Origin: Astropecten irregularis
Lineage: Eukaryota > Echinodermata > Asteroidea > Paxillosida > Astropectinidae
Assembly: GCA_963971285.1 (NCBI GenBank)
Contig: OZ020246.1
Span: 11,639,217 to 11,703,216 of the forward strand
Length of the DNA: 64,000 nucleotides
Direction of reading: 5' to 3'
Position numbers and translations under genes: made by a program. The notes beneath the pieces were generated by a model. It did no database searches. It saw nothing but the letters and a program-made list of their open reading frames with translations, and was not told the DNA's origin. Shown one piece after another: positions 23,468 through 35,420 of this stretch (position 1 is the stretch's first letter; each line of letters starts with the position of its first letter).

Positions 23468-26400
23468 TAGCTCATATTTTCCTGTAGAGTACATCTGGGG
23501 CTACATTTCGTGCAAGTTTCAGCTCGATTGCCTCAGTATTGAGGGATAAATTTCAAACTCTAGCAGAAAAAAGTGTCTTCTATAGTCTAAGCGCAGATTT
23601 TTTACCGCCTGCTCTGCCGTTTGTCGCATAGCGTGTGGTGCTATACTTGGATTTTCGGCCATGAACATGACTTTGGAATTTGGCACAGCTCCTACTTTCC
23701 TGTAGAGAACATCTGGGGCTACATTTCGTGCAAGTTTCAGCTCGATTGGCTCAGTATTGAGTGGGAAATTTCAAACTCTAGCAGAAAAAAGTGTCTCCTA
23801 GTCTAAGCGCAGATTTTTTGCCGCCTGCTCTGCCGTTTGTCGCATAGCGTGTGGTGCTATACTTGGATTTTCGGCCATGAACATGACTTTGGAATTTGGC
23901 ACAGCTCATACTTTTATTTACAGTACATCTGGGGCTACATTTCGTGCAAGTTTCAGCTCGATTGCCTCAGTATTGAGGGAGAAATTTCAAACTCTAGCAG
24001 AAAAAAGTGTCTCCTAGTCTAAGTGCAGTTTTTTTGCCGACTGCTCTGCCGTTTTGTCGCATAGCGTGTGGTGCTATACTTGGATTTTCGGCCATGAACA
24101 TGACTTTGGAATTTGGCACAGCTCATACTTTCATTTAGAGTACATATGGGGCTACATTTCGTGCAAGTTTAAGCTCGATTGCCTCTGTATTGAGGGAGAA
24201 ATTTCAAACTCTAACAGAAAAAAGTGTCTCATAGTCTAAGTGCAGGGTTTTATTTGCCGCGTGCTCTGCCGTTTTGTCGCATAGCGTGTGGTGCTATACT
24301 TGGATTTTCGGCCATGAACATGACTTTGGAATTTGGCACTGCTCATACTTTCCTGTAGAGTACATCTGGGGCTACATTTCGTGCAAGTTTCAGCTCGATT
24401 GCCTAAGTATTGAGGGAGAAATTTCAAATTCTAGCAGAAAAAAGTGTCTCATAGTCTAAGTGCAGTTTTTCTGCCGCCTGCTCTGCCGTTTGTCGCATAG
24501 CGTGTGGTGCTATACTTGGATTTTCGGCCATGAACATGACTTTGGAATTTGGCACAGCTCCTACTTTCCTGTAGAGAACATCTGGGGCTACATTTCGTGC
24601 AAGTTTCAGCTCGATTGGCTCAGTATTGAGTGGGAAATTTCAAACTCTAGCAGAAAAAAGTGTCTCCTAGTCTAAGCGCAGATTTTTTGCCGCCTGCTCT
24701 GCCGTTTGTCGCATAGCGTGTGGTGCTATACTTGGATTTTCGGCCATGAACATGACTTTGGAATTTGGCACAGCTCATACTTTTATTTACAGTACATCTG
24801 GGGCTACATTTCGTGCAAGTTTCAGCTCGATTGCCTCAGTATTGAGGGAGAAATTTCAAACTCTAGCAGAAAAAAGTGTCTCCTAGTCTAAGTGCAGTTT
24901 TTTTGCCGACTGCTCTGCCGTTTTGTCGCATAGCGTATGGTGCTATACTTGGATTTTCGGCCATGAACATGACTTTGGAATTTGGCACAGCTCATACTTT
25001 GCTGTAGAGTACATCTGGGGCTACATTTCGTGCAAGTTTCAGCTCGATTGCCTAAGTATTGAGGGAGAAATTTCAAACTCTAGCAGAAAAAAGTGTCTCC
25101 TAGTCTAAGCGCAGTTTTTTTGCTGCCTGCTCTGCCGTTTGTCGCATAGCGTGTGGTGCTATACTTGGATTTTCGGCCATGAACATGACTTTGGAATTTG
25201 GCATTGCTCATACTTTCCTGTAGAGTACATCTGGGGCTACATTTCGTGCAAGTTTCAGCTCGATTGCCTCAGTATTGAGGGAGAAGTTTCAAACTCTAGC
25301 AGAAAAAAGTGTCTCCTAGTCTAAGCGCAGTTTTTTTGCTGCCTGCTCTGCCGTTTTGTCGCATAGCGTGTGGTGCTATACTTGGATTTTCGGCCATGAA
25401 CATGACTTTGGAATTTGGCATTGCTCATACTTTCCTGTAGAGTACATCTGGGGCTACATTTCGTGCAAGTTTCAGCTCGATTGCCTCAGTATTGAGGGAG
25501 AAATTTCAAACTCTAGCAGAAAAAAGTGTCTCATAGTCTAAGTGCAGTTTTTCTGCCGACTGCTCTGCCGTTTTGTCGCATAGCGTGTGGTGCTATACTT
25601 GGATTTTCGGCCATGAACATGACTTTGGAATTTGGCACTGCTCATACTTTCCTGTAGGGTACATCTGTGGCTACATTTCGTGCAAGTTTCAGCTCGATTG
25701 CCTCAGTATTGAGGGAGAAATTTCAAACTCTAGCAGAAAAAAGTGTCTCATAGTCTAAGTGCAGTTTTTCTGCCGACTGCTCTGCCGTTTTGTCGCATAG
25801 CGTGTGGTGCTATACTTGGATTTTCGGCCATGAACATGACTTTGGAATTTGGCACTGCTCATACTTTCCTGTAGAGTACATCTGGGGCTACATTTCGTGC
25901 AAGTTTCAGCTCGATTGCCTCAGTATTGAGGGAGAAATTTCAAACTCTAGCAGAAAAAAGTGTCTCCTAGTCTAAGCGCAGTTTTTTTGCCGCCTGCTCT
26001 GCCGTTTGTCGCATAGCGTATGGTGCTATACTTGGATTTTCGGCCATGAACATGACTTTGGAATTTGGCATTGCTCATACTTTCCTGTAGAGTACATCTG
26101 GGGCTACATTTCGTGCAAGTTTCAGCTCGATTGCCTAAGTATTGAGGGAGAAATTTCAAACTCTAGCAGAAAAAAGTGTCTCATAGTCTAAGTGCAGTTT
26201 TTCTGCCGACTGCTCTGCCGTTTTGTGGCATAGCGTGTGGTGCTATACTTGGATTTTCGGCCATGAACATGACTTTGGAATTTGGCAGTGCTCATACTTT
26301 CCTGTAGAGTACATCTGGGGCTACATTTCGTGCAAGTTTCAGCTCGATTGCCTCAGTATTGAGGGAGAAATTTCAAACTCTAGCAGAAAAAAGTGTCTCT

Positions 26401-27143
26401 TAGTCTAAGTGCAGTTTTTTTGCCCACTGCTCTGCCGTTTTGTCGCATAGCGTGTGGTGCTATACTTGGATTTTCGGCCATGAACTTTGGAATTTGGCAC
26501 TGCTCATACTATCCTGTAGAGTACATCTGGGGCTACATTTCGTGCAAGTTTCAGCTCGATTGCCTAAGTATTGAGGGAGAAATTTCAAACTCTAGCAGAA
26601 AAAAGTGTCTCATAGTCTAAGTGCAGTTTTTCTGCCGACTGCTCTGCCGTTTTGTGGCATAGCGTGTGGTGCTATACTTGGATTTTCGGCCATGAACATG
26701 ACTTTGGAATTTGGCAGTGCTCATACTTTCCTGTAGAGTACATCTGGGGCTACATTTCGTGCAAGTTTCAGCTCGATTGCCTCAGTATTGAGGGAGAAAT
26801 TTCAAACTCTAGCAGAAAAAAGTGTCTCTTAGTCTAAGTGCAGTTTTTTTGCCCACTGCTCTGCCGTTTTGTCGCATAGCGTGTGGTGCTATACTTGGAT
26901 TTTTGGCCATGAACATGACTTTGGAATTTGGCACAGTTCATACTTTCCTGTAGAGTACATCTGGGGCTACATTTCGTGCAAGTTTCAGCTCGATTGCCTC
27001 TGTATTGAGGGAGAAATTTCAAACTCTAACAGAAAAAAGTATCTCATAGTCTAAGTGCAGGGATTTTTTTGCCGCGTGCTCTGCCGTTTTATCGCATAGC
27101 GTGTGGTGCTATACTTGGATTTTCGGCCATGAACATGACTTTG
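23468..27143. repeat. Partial, rearranged copy 3 of the 23-monomer repeat
   Basis: 23,468 to about 24,240 follows the 6.3-7.07 kb block (offset 17,171). From about 24,241 to 27,143 the sequence follows copy 2 at an offset of 5429. At the joint (24,236-24,252) CTAAGTGCAG of one monomer runs directly into GGGTTTTATTTG of another, so one 221-bp monomer (the CAGGGG-T8 one) is missing. The right limit is the G-to-T change TTTGTAATTTGG at 27,144. Confidence 0.87.
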
Positions 27144-27199
27144 TAATTTGGCACAGCTCATCCTTTCCTGTAGAGTACATCTGGGGCTACATTTCGTGC

Positions 27200-29228
27200 A
27201 AGTTTCAGCTCGATTGCCTCTGTATTGAGGGAGAAATTTCAAACTCTAACCGAAAAAAGTGTCTCATAGTCTAAGGGCAGGGTTTTATTTGCCGCGTGCT
27301 CTGCCGTTTTGTCGCATAGCGTGTGGTGCTATACTTGGATTTTCGGCCATGAACATGACTTTGGAATTTGGCACTGCTCATACTTTCCTGTAGAGTACAT
27401 CTGGGGCTACATTTCGTGCAAGTTTCAGCTCGATTGCCTAAGTATTGAGGGAGAAATTTCAAATTCTAGCAGAAAAAAGTGTCTCATAGTCTAAGTGCAG
27501 TTTTTCTGCCGCCTGCTCTGCCGTTTGTCGCATAGCGTGTGGTGCTATACTTGGATTTTCGGCCATGAACATGACTTTGGAATTTGGCACAGCTCATACT
27601 TTCCTGTAGAGAACATCTGGGGCTACATTTCGTGCAAGTTTCAGCTCGATTGGCTCAGTATTGAGTGGGAAATTTCAAACTCTAGCAGAAAAAAGTGTCT
27701 CCTAGTCTAAGCGCAGATTTTTTGCCGCCTGCTCTGCCGTTTGTCGCATAGCGTGTGGTGCTATACTTGGATTTTCGGCCATGAACATGACTTTGGAATT
27801 TGGCACAGCTCATACTTTTATTTACAGTACATCTGGGGCTACATTTCGTGCAAGTTTCAGCTCGATTGCCTCAGTATTGAGGGAGAAATTTCAAACTCTA
27901 GCAGAAAAAAGTGTCTCCTAGTCTAAGTGCAGTTTTTTTGCCGACTGCTCTGCCGTTTTGTCGCATAGCGTATGGTGCTATACTTGGATTTTCGGCCATG
28001 AACATGACTTTGGAATTTGGCACAGCTCATACTTTGCTGTAGAGTACATCTGGGGCTACATTTCGTGCAAGTTTCAGCTCGATTGCCTAAGTATTGAGGG
28101 AGAAATTTCAAACTCTAGCAGAAAAAAGTGTCTCCTAGTCTAAGCGCAGTTTTTTTGCTGCCTGCTCTGCCGTTTGTCGCATAGCGTGTGGTGCTATACT
28201 TGGATTTTCGGCCATGAACATGACTTTGGAATTTGGCATTGCTCATACTTTCCTGTAGAGTACATCTGGGGCTACATTTCGTGCAAGTTTCAGCTCGATT
28301 GCCTCAGTATTGAGGGAGAAGTTTCAAACTCTAGCAGAAAAAAGTGTCTCCTAGTCTAAGCGCAGTTTTTTTGCTGCCTGCTCTGCCGTTTTGTCGCATA
28401 GCGTGTGGTGCTATACTTGGATTTTCGGCCATGAACATGACTTTGGAATTTGGCATTGCTCATACTTTCCTGTAGAGTACATCTGGGGCTACATTTCGTG
28501 CAAGTTTCAGCTCGATTGCCTCAGTATTGAGGGAGAAATTTCAAACTCTAGCAGAAAAAAGTGTCTCATAGTCTAAGTGCAGTTTTTCTGCCGACTGCTC
28601 TGCCGTTTTGTCGCATAGCGTGTGGTGCTATACTTGGATTTTCGGCCATGAACATGACTTTGGAATTTGGCACTGCTCATACTTTCCTGTAGGGTACATC
28701 TGTGGCTACATTTCGTGCAAGTTTCAGCTCGATTGCCTCAGTATTGAGGGAGAAATTTCAAACTCTAGCAGAAAAAAGTGTCTCATAGTCTAAGTGCAGT
28801 TTTTCTGCCGACTGCTCTGCCGTTTTGTCGCATAGCGTGTGGTGCTATACTTGGATTTTCGGCCATGAACATGACTTTGGAATTTGGCACTGCTCATACT
28901 TTCCTGTAGAGTACATCTGGGGCTACATTTCGTGCAAGTTTCAGCTCGATTGCCTCAGTATTGAGGGAGAAATTTCAAACTCTAGCAGAAAAAAGTGTCT
29001 CCTAGTCTAAGCGCAGTTTTTTTGCCGCCTGCTCTGCCGTTTGTCGCATAGCGTATGGTGCTATACTTGGATTTTCGGCCATGAACATGACTTTGGAATT
29101 TGGCATTGCTCATACTTTCCTGTAGAGTACATCTGGGGCTACATTTCGTGCAAGTTTCAGCTCGATTGCCTAAGTATTGAGGGAGAAATTTCAAACTCTA
29201 GCAGAAAAAAGTGTCTCATAGTCTAAGT
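27200..29228. repeat. Partial copy 4 of the 23-monomer repeat
   Basis: This part matches 18.74-20.76 kb at an offset of 8464 and 24.27-26.19 kb at an offset of 3035. It is joined on the left to copy 3 through a hybrid monomer that has TTTGTAATTTGG and CATCCTTTCC followed by CTAACCG. On the right it breaks at CTAAGTTCAG (29,229), after which another hybrid monomer begins. One difference from copies 2 and 3 is CAGCTCATAC near 27,597 where they have CAGCTCCTAC. Confidence 0.85.
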
Positions 29229-29271
29229 TCAGTTTTTCTGCCGACTGCTCTGCCGTTTGTCGCATAGCGTA

Positions 29272-32200
29272 TGGTGCTATACTTGGATTTTCGGCCATGA
29301 ACATGACTTTGGAATTTGGCATTGCTCATACTTTCCTGTAGAGTACATCTGGGGCTACATTTCGTGCAAGTTTCAGCTCGATTGCCTCTGTATTGAGGGA
29401 GAAATTTCAAACTCTAACAGAAAAAAGTATCTCATAGTCTAAGTGCAGGGTTTTTTTTGCCGCGTGCTCTGCCGTTTTATCGCATAGCGTGTGGTGCTAT
29501 ACTTGGATTTTCGTCCATGAACATGACTTTGGAATTTGGCACAGCTCATACTTTCATTTACAGTACATCTGGGGCTACATTTCGTGCAAGTTTCAGCTCG
29601 ATTGCCTCAGTATTGAGGGAGAAATTTCAAACTCTAGCAGAAAAAAGTGTCTCCTAGTCTAAGTGCAGTTTTTTTGCCGACTGCTCTGCCGTTTTGTCGC
29701 ATAGCGTGTGGTGCTATACTTGGATTTTCGGCCATGAACATGACTTTGGAATTTGGCATAGCTCATATTTTCCTGTAGAGTACATCTGGGGCTACATTTC
29801 GTGCAAGTTTCAGCTCGATTGCCTCAGTATTGAGGGATAAATTTCAAACTCTAGCAGAAAAAAGTGTCTTCTATAGTCTAAGCGCAGATTTTTTACCGCC
29901 TGCTCTGCCGTTTGTCGCATAGCGTGTGGTGCTATACTTGGATTTTCGGCCATGAACATGACTTTGGAATTTGGCACAGCTCCTACTTTCCTGTAGAGAA
30001 CATCTGGGGCTACATTTCGTGCAAGTTTCAGCTCGATTGGCTCAGTATTGAGTGGGAAATTTCAAACTCTAGCAGAAAAAAGTGTCTCCTAGTCTAAGCG
30101 CAGATTTTTTGCCGCCTGCTCTGCCGTTTGTCGCATAGCGTGTGGTGCTATACTTGGATTTTCGGCCATGAACATGACTTTGGAATTTGGCACAGCTCAT
30201 ACTTTTATTTACAGTACATCTGGGGCTACATTTCGTGCAAGTTTCAGCTCGATTGCCTCAGTATTGAGGGAGAAATTTCAAACTCTAGCAGAAAAAAGTG
30301 TCTCCTAGTCTAAGTGCAGTTTTTTTGCCGACTGCTCTGCCGTTTTGTCGCATAGCGTGTGGTGCTATACTTGGATTTTCGGCCATGAACATGACTTTGG
30401 AATTTGGCACAGCTCATACTTTCATTTAGAGTACATATGGGGCTACATTTCGTGCAAGTTTAAGCTCGATTGCCTCTGTATTGAGGGAGAAATTTCAAAC
30501 TCTAACAGAAAAAAGTGTCTCATAGTCTAAGTGCAGGGGTTTTTTTTGCCGCGTGCTCTGCCGTTTTGTCGCATAGTGTGTGGTGCTATACTTGGATTTT
30601 CGGCCATGAACATGACTTTGGAATTTGGCACTGCTCATACTTTCCTGTAGAGTACATCTGGGGCTACATTTCGTGCAAGTTTCAGCTCGATTGCCTCTGT
30701 ATTGAGGGAGAAATTTCAAACTCTAACCGAAAAAAGTGTCTCATAGTCTAAGGGCAGGGTTTTATTTGCCGCGTGCTCTGCCGTTTTGTCGCATAGCGTG
30801 TGGTGCTATACTTGGATTTTCGGCCATGAACATGACTTTGGAATTTGGCACTGCTCATACTTTCCTGTAGAGTACATCTGGGGCTACATTTCGTGCAAGT
30901 TTCAGCTCGATTGCCTAAGTATTGAGGGAGAAATTTCAAATTCTAGCAGAAAAAAGTGTCTCATAGTCTAAGTGCAGTTTTTCTGCCGCCTGCTCTGCCG
31001 TTTGTCGCATAGCGTGTGGTGCTATACTTGGATTTTCGGCCATGAACATGACTTTGGAATTTGGCATTGCTCATACTTTCCTGTAGAGTACATCTGGGGC
31101 TACATTTCGTGCAAGTTTCAGCTCGATTGCCTCTGTATTGAGGGAGAAATTTCAAACTCTAACAGAAAAAAGTATCTCATAGTCTAAGTGCAGGGTTTTT
31201 TTTGCCGCGTGCTCTGCCGTTTTATCGCATAGCGTGTGGTGCTATACTTGGATTTTCGTCCATGAACATGACTTTGGAATTTGGCACAGCTCATACTTTC
31301 ATTTACAGTACATCTGGGGCTACATTTCGTGCAAGTTTCAGCTCGATTGCCTCAGTATTGAGGGAGAAATTTCAAACTCTAGCAGAAAAAAGTGTCTCCT
31401 AGTCTAAGTGCAGTTTTTTTGCCGACTGCTCTGCCGTTTTGTCGCATAGCGTGTGGTGCTATACTTGGATTTTCGGCCATGAACATGACTTTGGAATTTG
31501 GCATAGCTCATATTTTCCTGTAGAGTACATCTGGGGCTACATTTCGTGCAAGTTTCAGCTCGATTGCCTCAGTATTGAGGGATAAATTTCAAACTCTAGC
31601 AGAAAAAAGTGTCTTCTATAGTCTAAGCGCAGATTTTTTACCGCCTGCTCTGCCGTTTGTCGCATAGCGTGTGGTGCTATACTTGGATTTTCGGCCATGA
31701 ACATGACTTTGGAATTTGGCACAGCTCCTACTTTCCTGTAGAGAACATCTGGGGCTACATTTCGTGCAAGTTTCAGCTCGATTGGCTCAGTATTGAGTGG
31801 GAAATTTCAAACTCTAGCAGAAAAAAGTGTCTCCTAGTCTAAGCGCAGATTTTTTGCCGCCTGCTCTGCCGTTTGTCGCATAGCGTGTGGTGCTATACTT
31901 GGATTTTCGGCCATGAACATGACTTTGGAATTTGGCACAGCTCATACTTTTATTTACAGTACATCTGGGGCTACATTTCGTGCAAGTTTCAGCTCGATTG
32001 CCTCAGTATTGAGGGAGAAATTTCAAACTCTAGCAGAAAAAAGTGTCTCCTAGTCTAAGTGCAGTTTTTTTGCCGACTGCTCTGCCGTTTTGTCGCATAG
32101 CGTGTGGTGCTATACTTGGATTTTCGGCCATGAACATGACTTTGGAATTTGGCACAGCTCATACTTTCATTTAGAGTACATATGGGGCTACATTTCGTGC

Positions 32201-32811
32201 AAGTTTAAGCTCGATTGCCTCTGTATTGAGGGAGAAATTTCAAACTCTAACAGAAAAAAGTGTCTCATAGTCTAAGTGCAGGGGTTTTTTTTGCCGCGTG
32301 CTCTGCCGTTTTGTCGCATAGTGTGTGGTGCTATACTTGGATTTTCGGCCATGAACATGACTTTGGAATTTGGCACTGCTCATACTTTCCTGTAGAGTAC
32401 ATCTGGGGCTACATTTCGTGCAAGTTTCAGCTCGATTGCCTCTGTATTGAGGGAGAAATTTCAAACTCTAACCGAAAAAAGTGTCTCATAGTCTAAGGGC
32501 AGGGTTTTATTTGCCGCGTGCTCTGCCGTTTTGTCGCATAGCGTGTGGTGCTATACTTGGATTTTCGGCCATGAACATGACTTTGGAATTTGGCACTGCT
32601 CATACTTTCCTGTAGAGTACATCTGGGGCTACATTTCGTGCAAGTTTCAGCTCGATTGCCTAAGTATTGAGGGAGAAATTTCAAATTCTAGCAGAAAAAA
32701 GTGTCTCATAGTCTAAGTGCAGTTTTTCTGCCGCCTGCTCTGCCGTTTGTCGCATAGCGTGTGGTGCTATACTTGGATTTTCGGCCATGAACATGACTTT
32801 GGAATTTGGCA
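29272..32811. repeat. 8-monomer tandem duplication (1745 bp), two copies
   Basis: 29,272-31,066 matches 31,017-32,811 at a constant 1745-bp offset. The left limit is GTATGG against GTGTGG (29,271/31,016) and the right limit is GGCATTGC against GGCACAGC (31,067/32,812). The unit contains TTCATTTACAG, CTTCTATAG, CAGCTCCTAC, TTTATTTACAG, TTCATTTAGAG, CAGGGG-T8 and GGGTTTTATTTG monomers in that order. It is thus a rebuilt piece of the block at 6.0-7.5 kb. Confidence 0.88.
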
Positions 32812-35397
32812 CAGCTCCTACTTTCCTGTAGAGAACATCTGGGGCTACATTTCGTGCAAGTTTCAGCTCGATTGGCTCAGTATTGAGTGGGAAATTTCAA
32901 ACTCTAGCAGAAAAAAGTGTCTCCTAGTCTAAGCGCAGATTTTTTGCCGCCTGCTCTGCCGTTTGTCGCATAGCGTGTGGTGCTATACTTGGATTTTCGG
33001 CCATGAACATGACTTTGGAATTTGGCACAGCTCATACTTTTATTTACAGTACATCTGGGGCTACATTTCGTGCAAGTTTCAGCTCGATTGCCTCAGTATT
33101 GAGGGAGAAATTTCAAACTCTAGCAGAAAAAAGTGTCTCCTAGTCTAAGTGCAGTTTTTTTGCCGACTGCTCTGCCGTTTTGTCGCATAGCGTATGGTGC
33201 TATACTTGGATTTTCGGCCATGAACATGACTTTGGAATTTGGCACAGCTCATACTTTGCTGTAGAGTACATCTGGGGCTACATTTCGTGCAAGTTTCAGC
33301 TCGATTGCCTAAGTATTGAGGGAGAAATTTCAAACTCTAGCAGAAAAAAGTGTCTCCTAGTCTAAGCGCAGTTTTTTTGCTGCCTGCTCTGCCGTTTGTC
33401 GCATAGCGTGTGGTGCTATACTTGGATTTTCGGCCATGAACATGACTTTGGAATTTGGCATTGCTCATACTTTCCTGTAGAGTACATCTGGGGCTACATT
33501 TCGTGCAAGTTTCAGCTCGATTGCCTCAGTATTGAGGGAGAAGTTTCAAACTCTAGCAGAAAAAAGTGTCTCCTAGTCTAAGCGCAGTTTTTTTGCTGCC
33601 TGCTCTGCCGTTTTGTCGCATAGCGTGTGGTGCTATACTTGGATTTTCGGCCATGAACATGACTTTGGAATTTGGCATTGCTCATACTTTCCTGTAGAGT
33701 ACATCTGGGGCTACATTTCGTGCAAGTTTCAGCTCGATTGCCTCAGTATTGAGGGAGAAATTTCAAACTCTAGCAGAAAAAAGTGTCTCATAGTCTAAGT
33801 GCAGTTTTTCTGCCGACTGCTCTGCCGTTTTGTCGCATAGCGTGTGGTGCTATACTTGGATTTTCGGCCATGAACATGACTTTGGAATTTGGCACTGCTC
33901 ATACTTTCCTGTAGGGTACATCTGTGGCTACATTTCGTGCAAGTTTCAGCTCGATTGCCTCAGTATTGAGGGAGAAATTTCAAACTCTAGCAGAAAAAAG
34001 TGTCTCATAGTCTAAGTGCAGTTTTTCTGCCGACTGCTCTGCCGTTTTGTCGCATAGCGTGTGGTGCTATACTTGGATTTTCGGCCATGAACATGACTTT
34101 GGAATTTGGCACTGCTCATACTTTCCTGTAGAGTACATCTGGGGCTACATTTCGTGCAAGTTTCAGCTCGATTGCCTCAGTATTGAGGGAGAAATTTCAA
34201 ACTCTAGCAGAAAAAAGTGTCTCCTAGTCTAAGCGCAGTTTTTTTGCCGCCTGCTCTGCCGTTTGTCGCATAGCGTATGGTGCTATACTTGGATTTTCGG
34301 CCATGAACATGACTTTGGAATTTGGCATTGCTCATACTTTCCTGTAGAGTACATCTGGGGCTACATTTCGTGCAAGTTTCAGCTCGATTGCCTAAGTATT
34401 GAGGGAGAAATTTCAAACTCTAGCAGAAAAAAGTGTCTCATAGTCTAAGTGCAGTTTTTCTGCCGACTGCTCTGCCGTTTTGTGGCATAGCGTGTGGTGC
34501 TATACTTGGATTTTCGGCCATGAACATGACTTTGGAATTTGGCAGTGCTCATACTTTCCTGTAGAGTACATCTGGGGCTACATTTCGTGCAAGTTTCAGC
34601 TCGATTGCCTCAGTATTGAGGGAGAAATTTCAAACTCTAGCAGAAAAAAGTGTCTCTTAGTCTAAGTGCAGTTTTTTTGCCCACTGCTCTGCCGTTTTGT
34701 CGCATAGCGTGTGGTGCTATACTTGGATTTTCGGCCATGAACTTTGGAATTTGGCACTGCTCATACTATCCTGTAGAGTACATCTGGGGCTACATTTCGT
34801 GCAAGTTTCAGCTCGATTGCCTAAGTATTGAGGGAGAAATTTCAAACTCTAGCAGAAAAAAGTGTCTCATAGTCTAAGTGCAGTTTTTCTGCCGACTGCT
34901 CTGCCGTTTTGTGGCATAGCGTGTGGTGCTATACTTGGATTTTCGGCCATGAACATGACTTTGGAATTTGGCAGTGCTCATACTTTCCTGTAGAGTACAT
35001 CTGGGGCTACATTTCGTGCAAGTTTCAGCTCGATTGCCTCAGTATTGAGGGAGAAATTTCAAACTCTAGCAGAAAAAAGTGTCTCTTAGTCTAAGTGCAG
35101 TTTTTTTGCCCACTGCTCTGCCGTTTTGTCGCATAGCGTGTGGTGCTATACTTGGATTTTTGGCCATGAACATGACTTTGGAATTTGGCACAGTTCATAC
35201 TTTCCTGTAGAGTACATCTGGGGCTACATTTCGTGCAAGTTTCAGCTCGATTGCCTCTGTATTGAGGGAGAAATTTCAAACTCTAACAGAAAAAAGTATC
35301 TCATAGTCTAAGTGCAGGGATTTTTTTGCCGCGTGCTCTGCCGTTTTATCGCATAGCGTGTGGTGCTATACTTGGATTTTCGGCCATGAACATGACT
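31657..35397. repeat. Partial copy 5 of the 23-monomer repeat
   Basis: This stretch matches 12.97-16.71 kb at an offset of 18,685 bp. From about 32.1 kb it equally matches copy 2 at an offset of 13,686. It includes the 5-bp deletion monomer at 34,742. It ends in TTTGTAATTTGG plus CATCCTTTCC near 35,398-35,420, two private changes shared with 27,144-27,162. The two joints therefore descend from one event and were then resolved differently. Confidence 0.86.
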
Positions 35398-35420
35398 TTG
35401 TAATTTGGCACAGCTCATCC

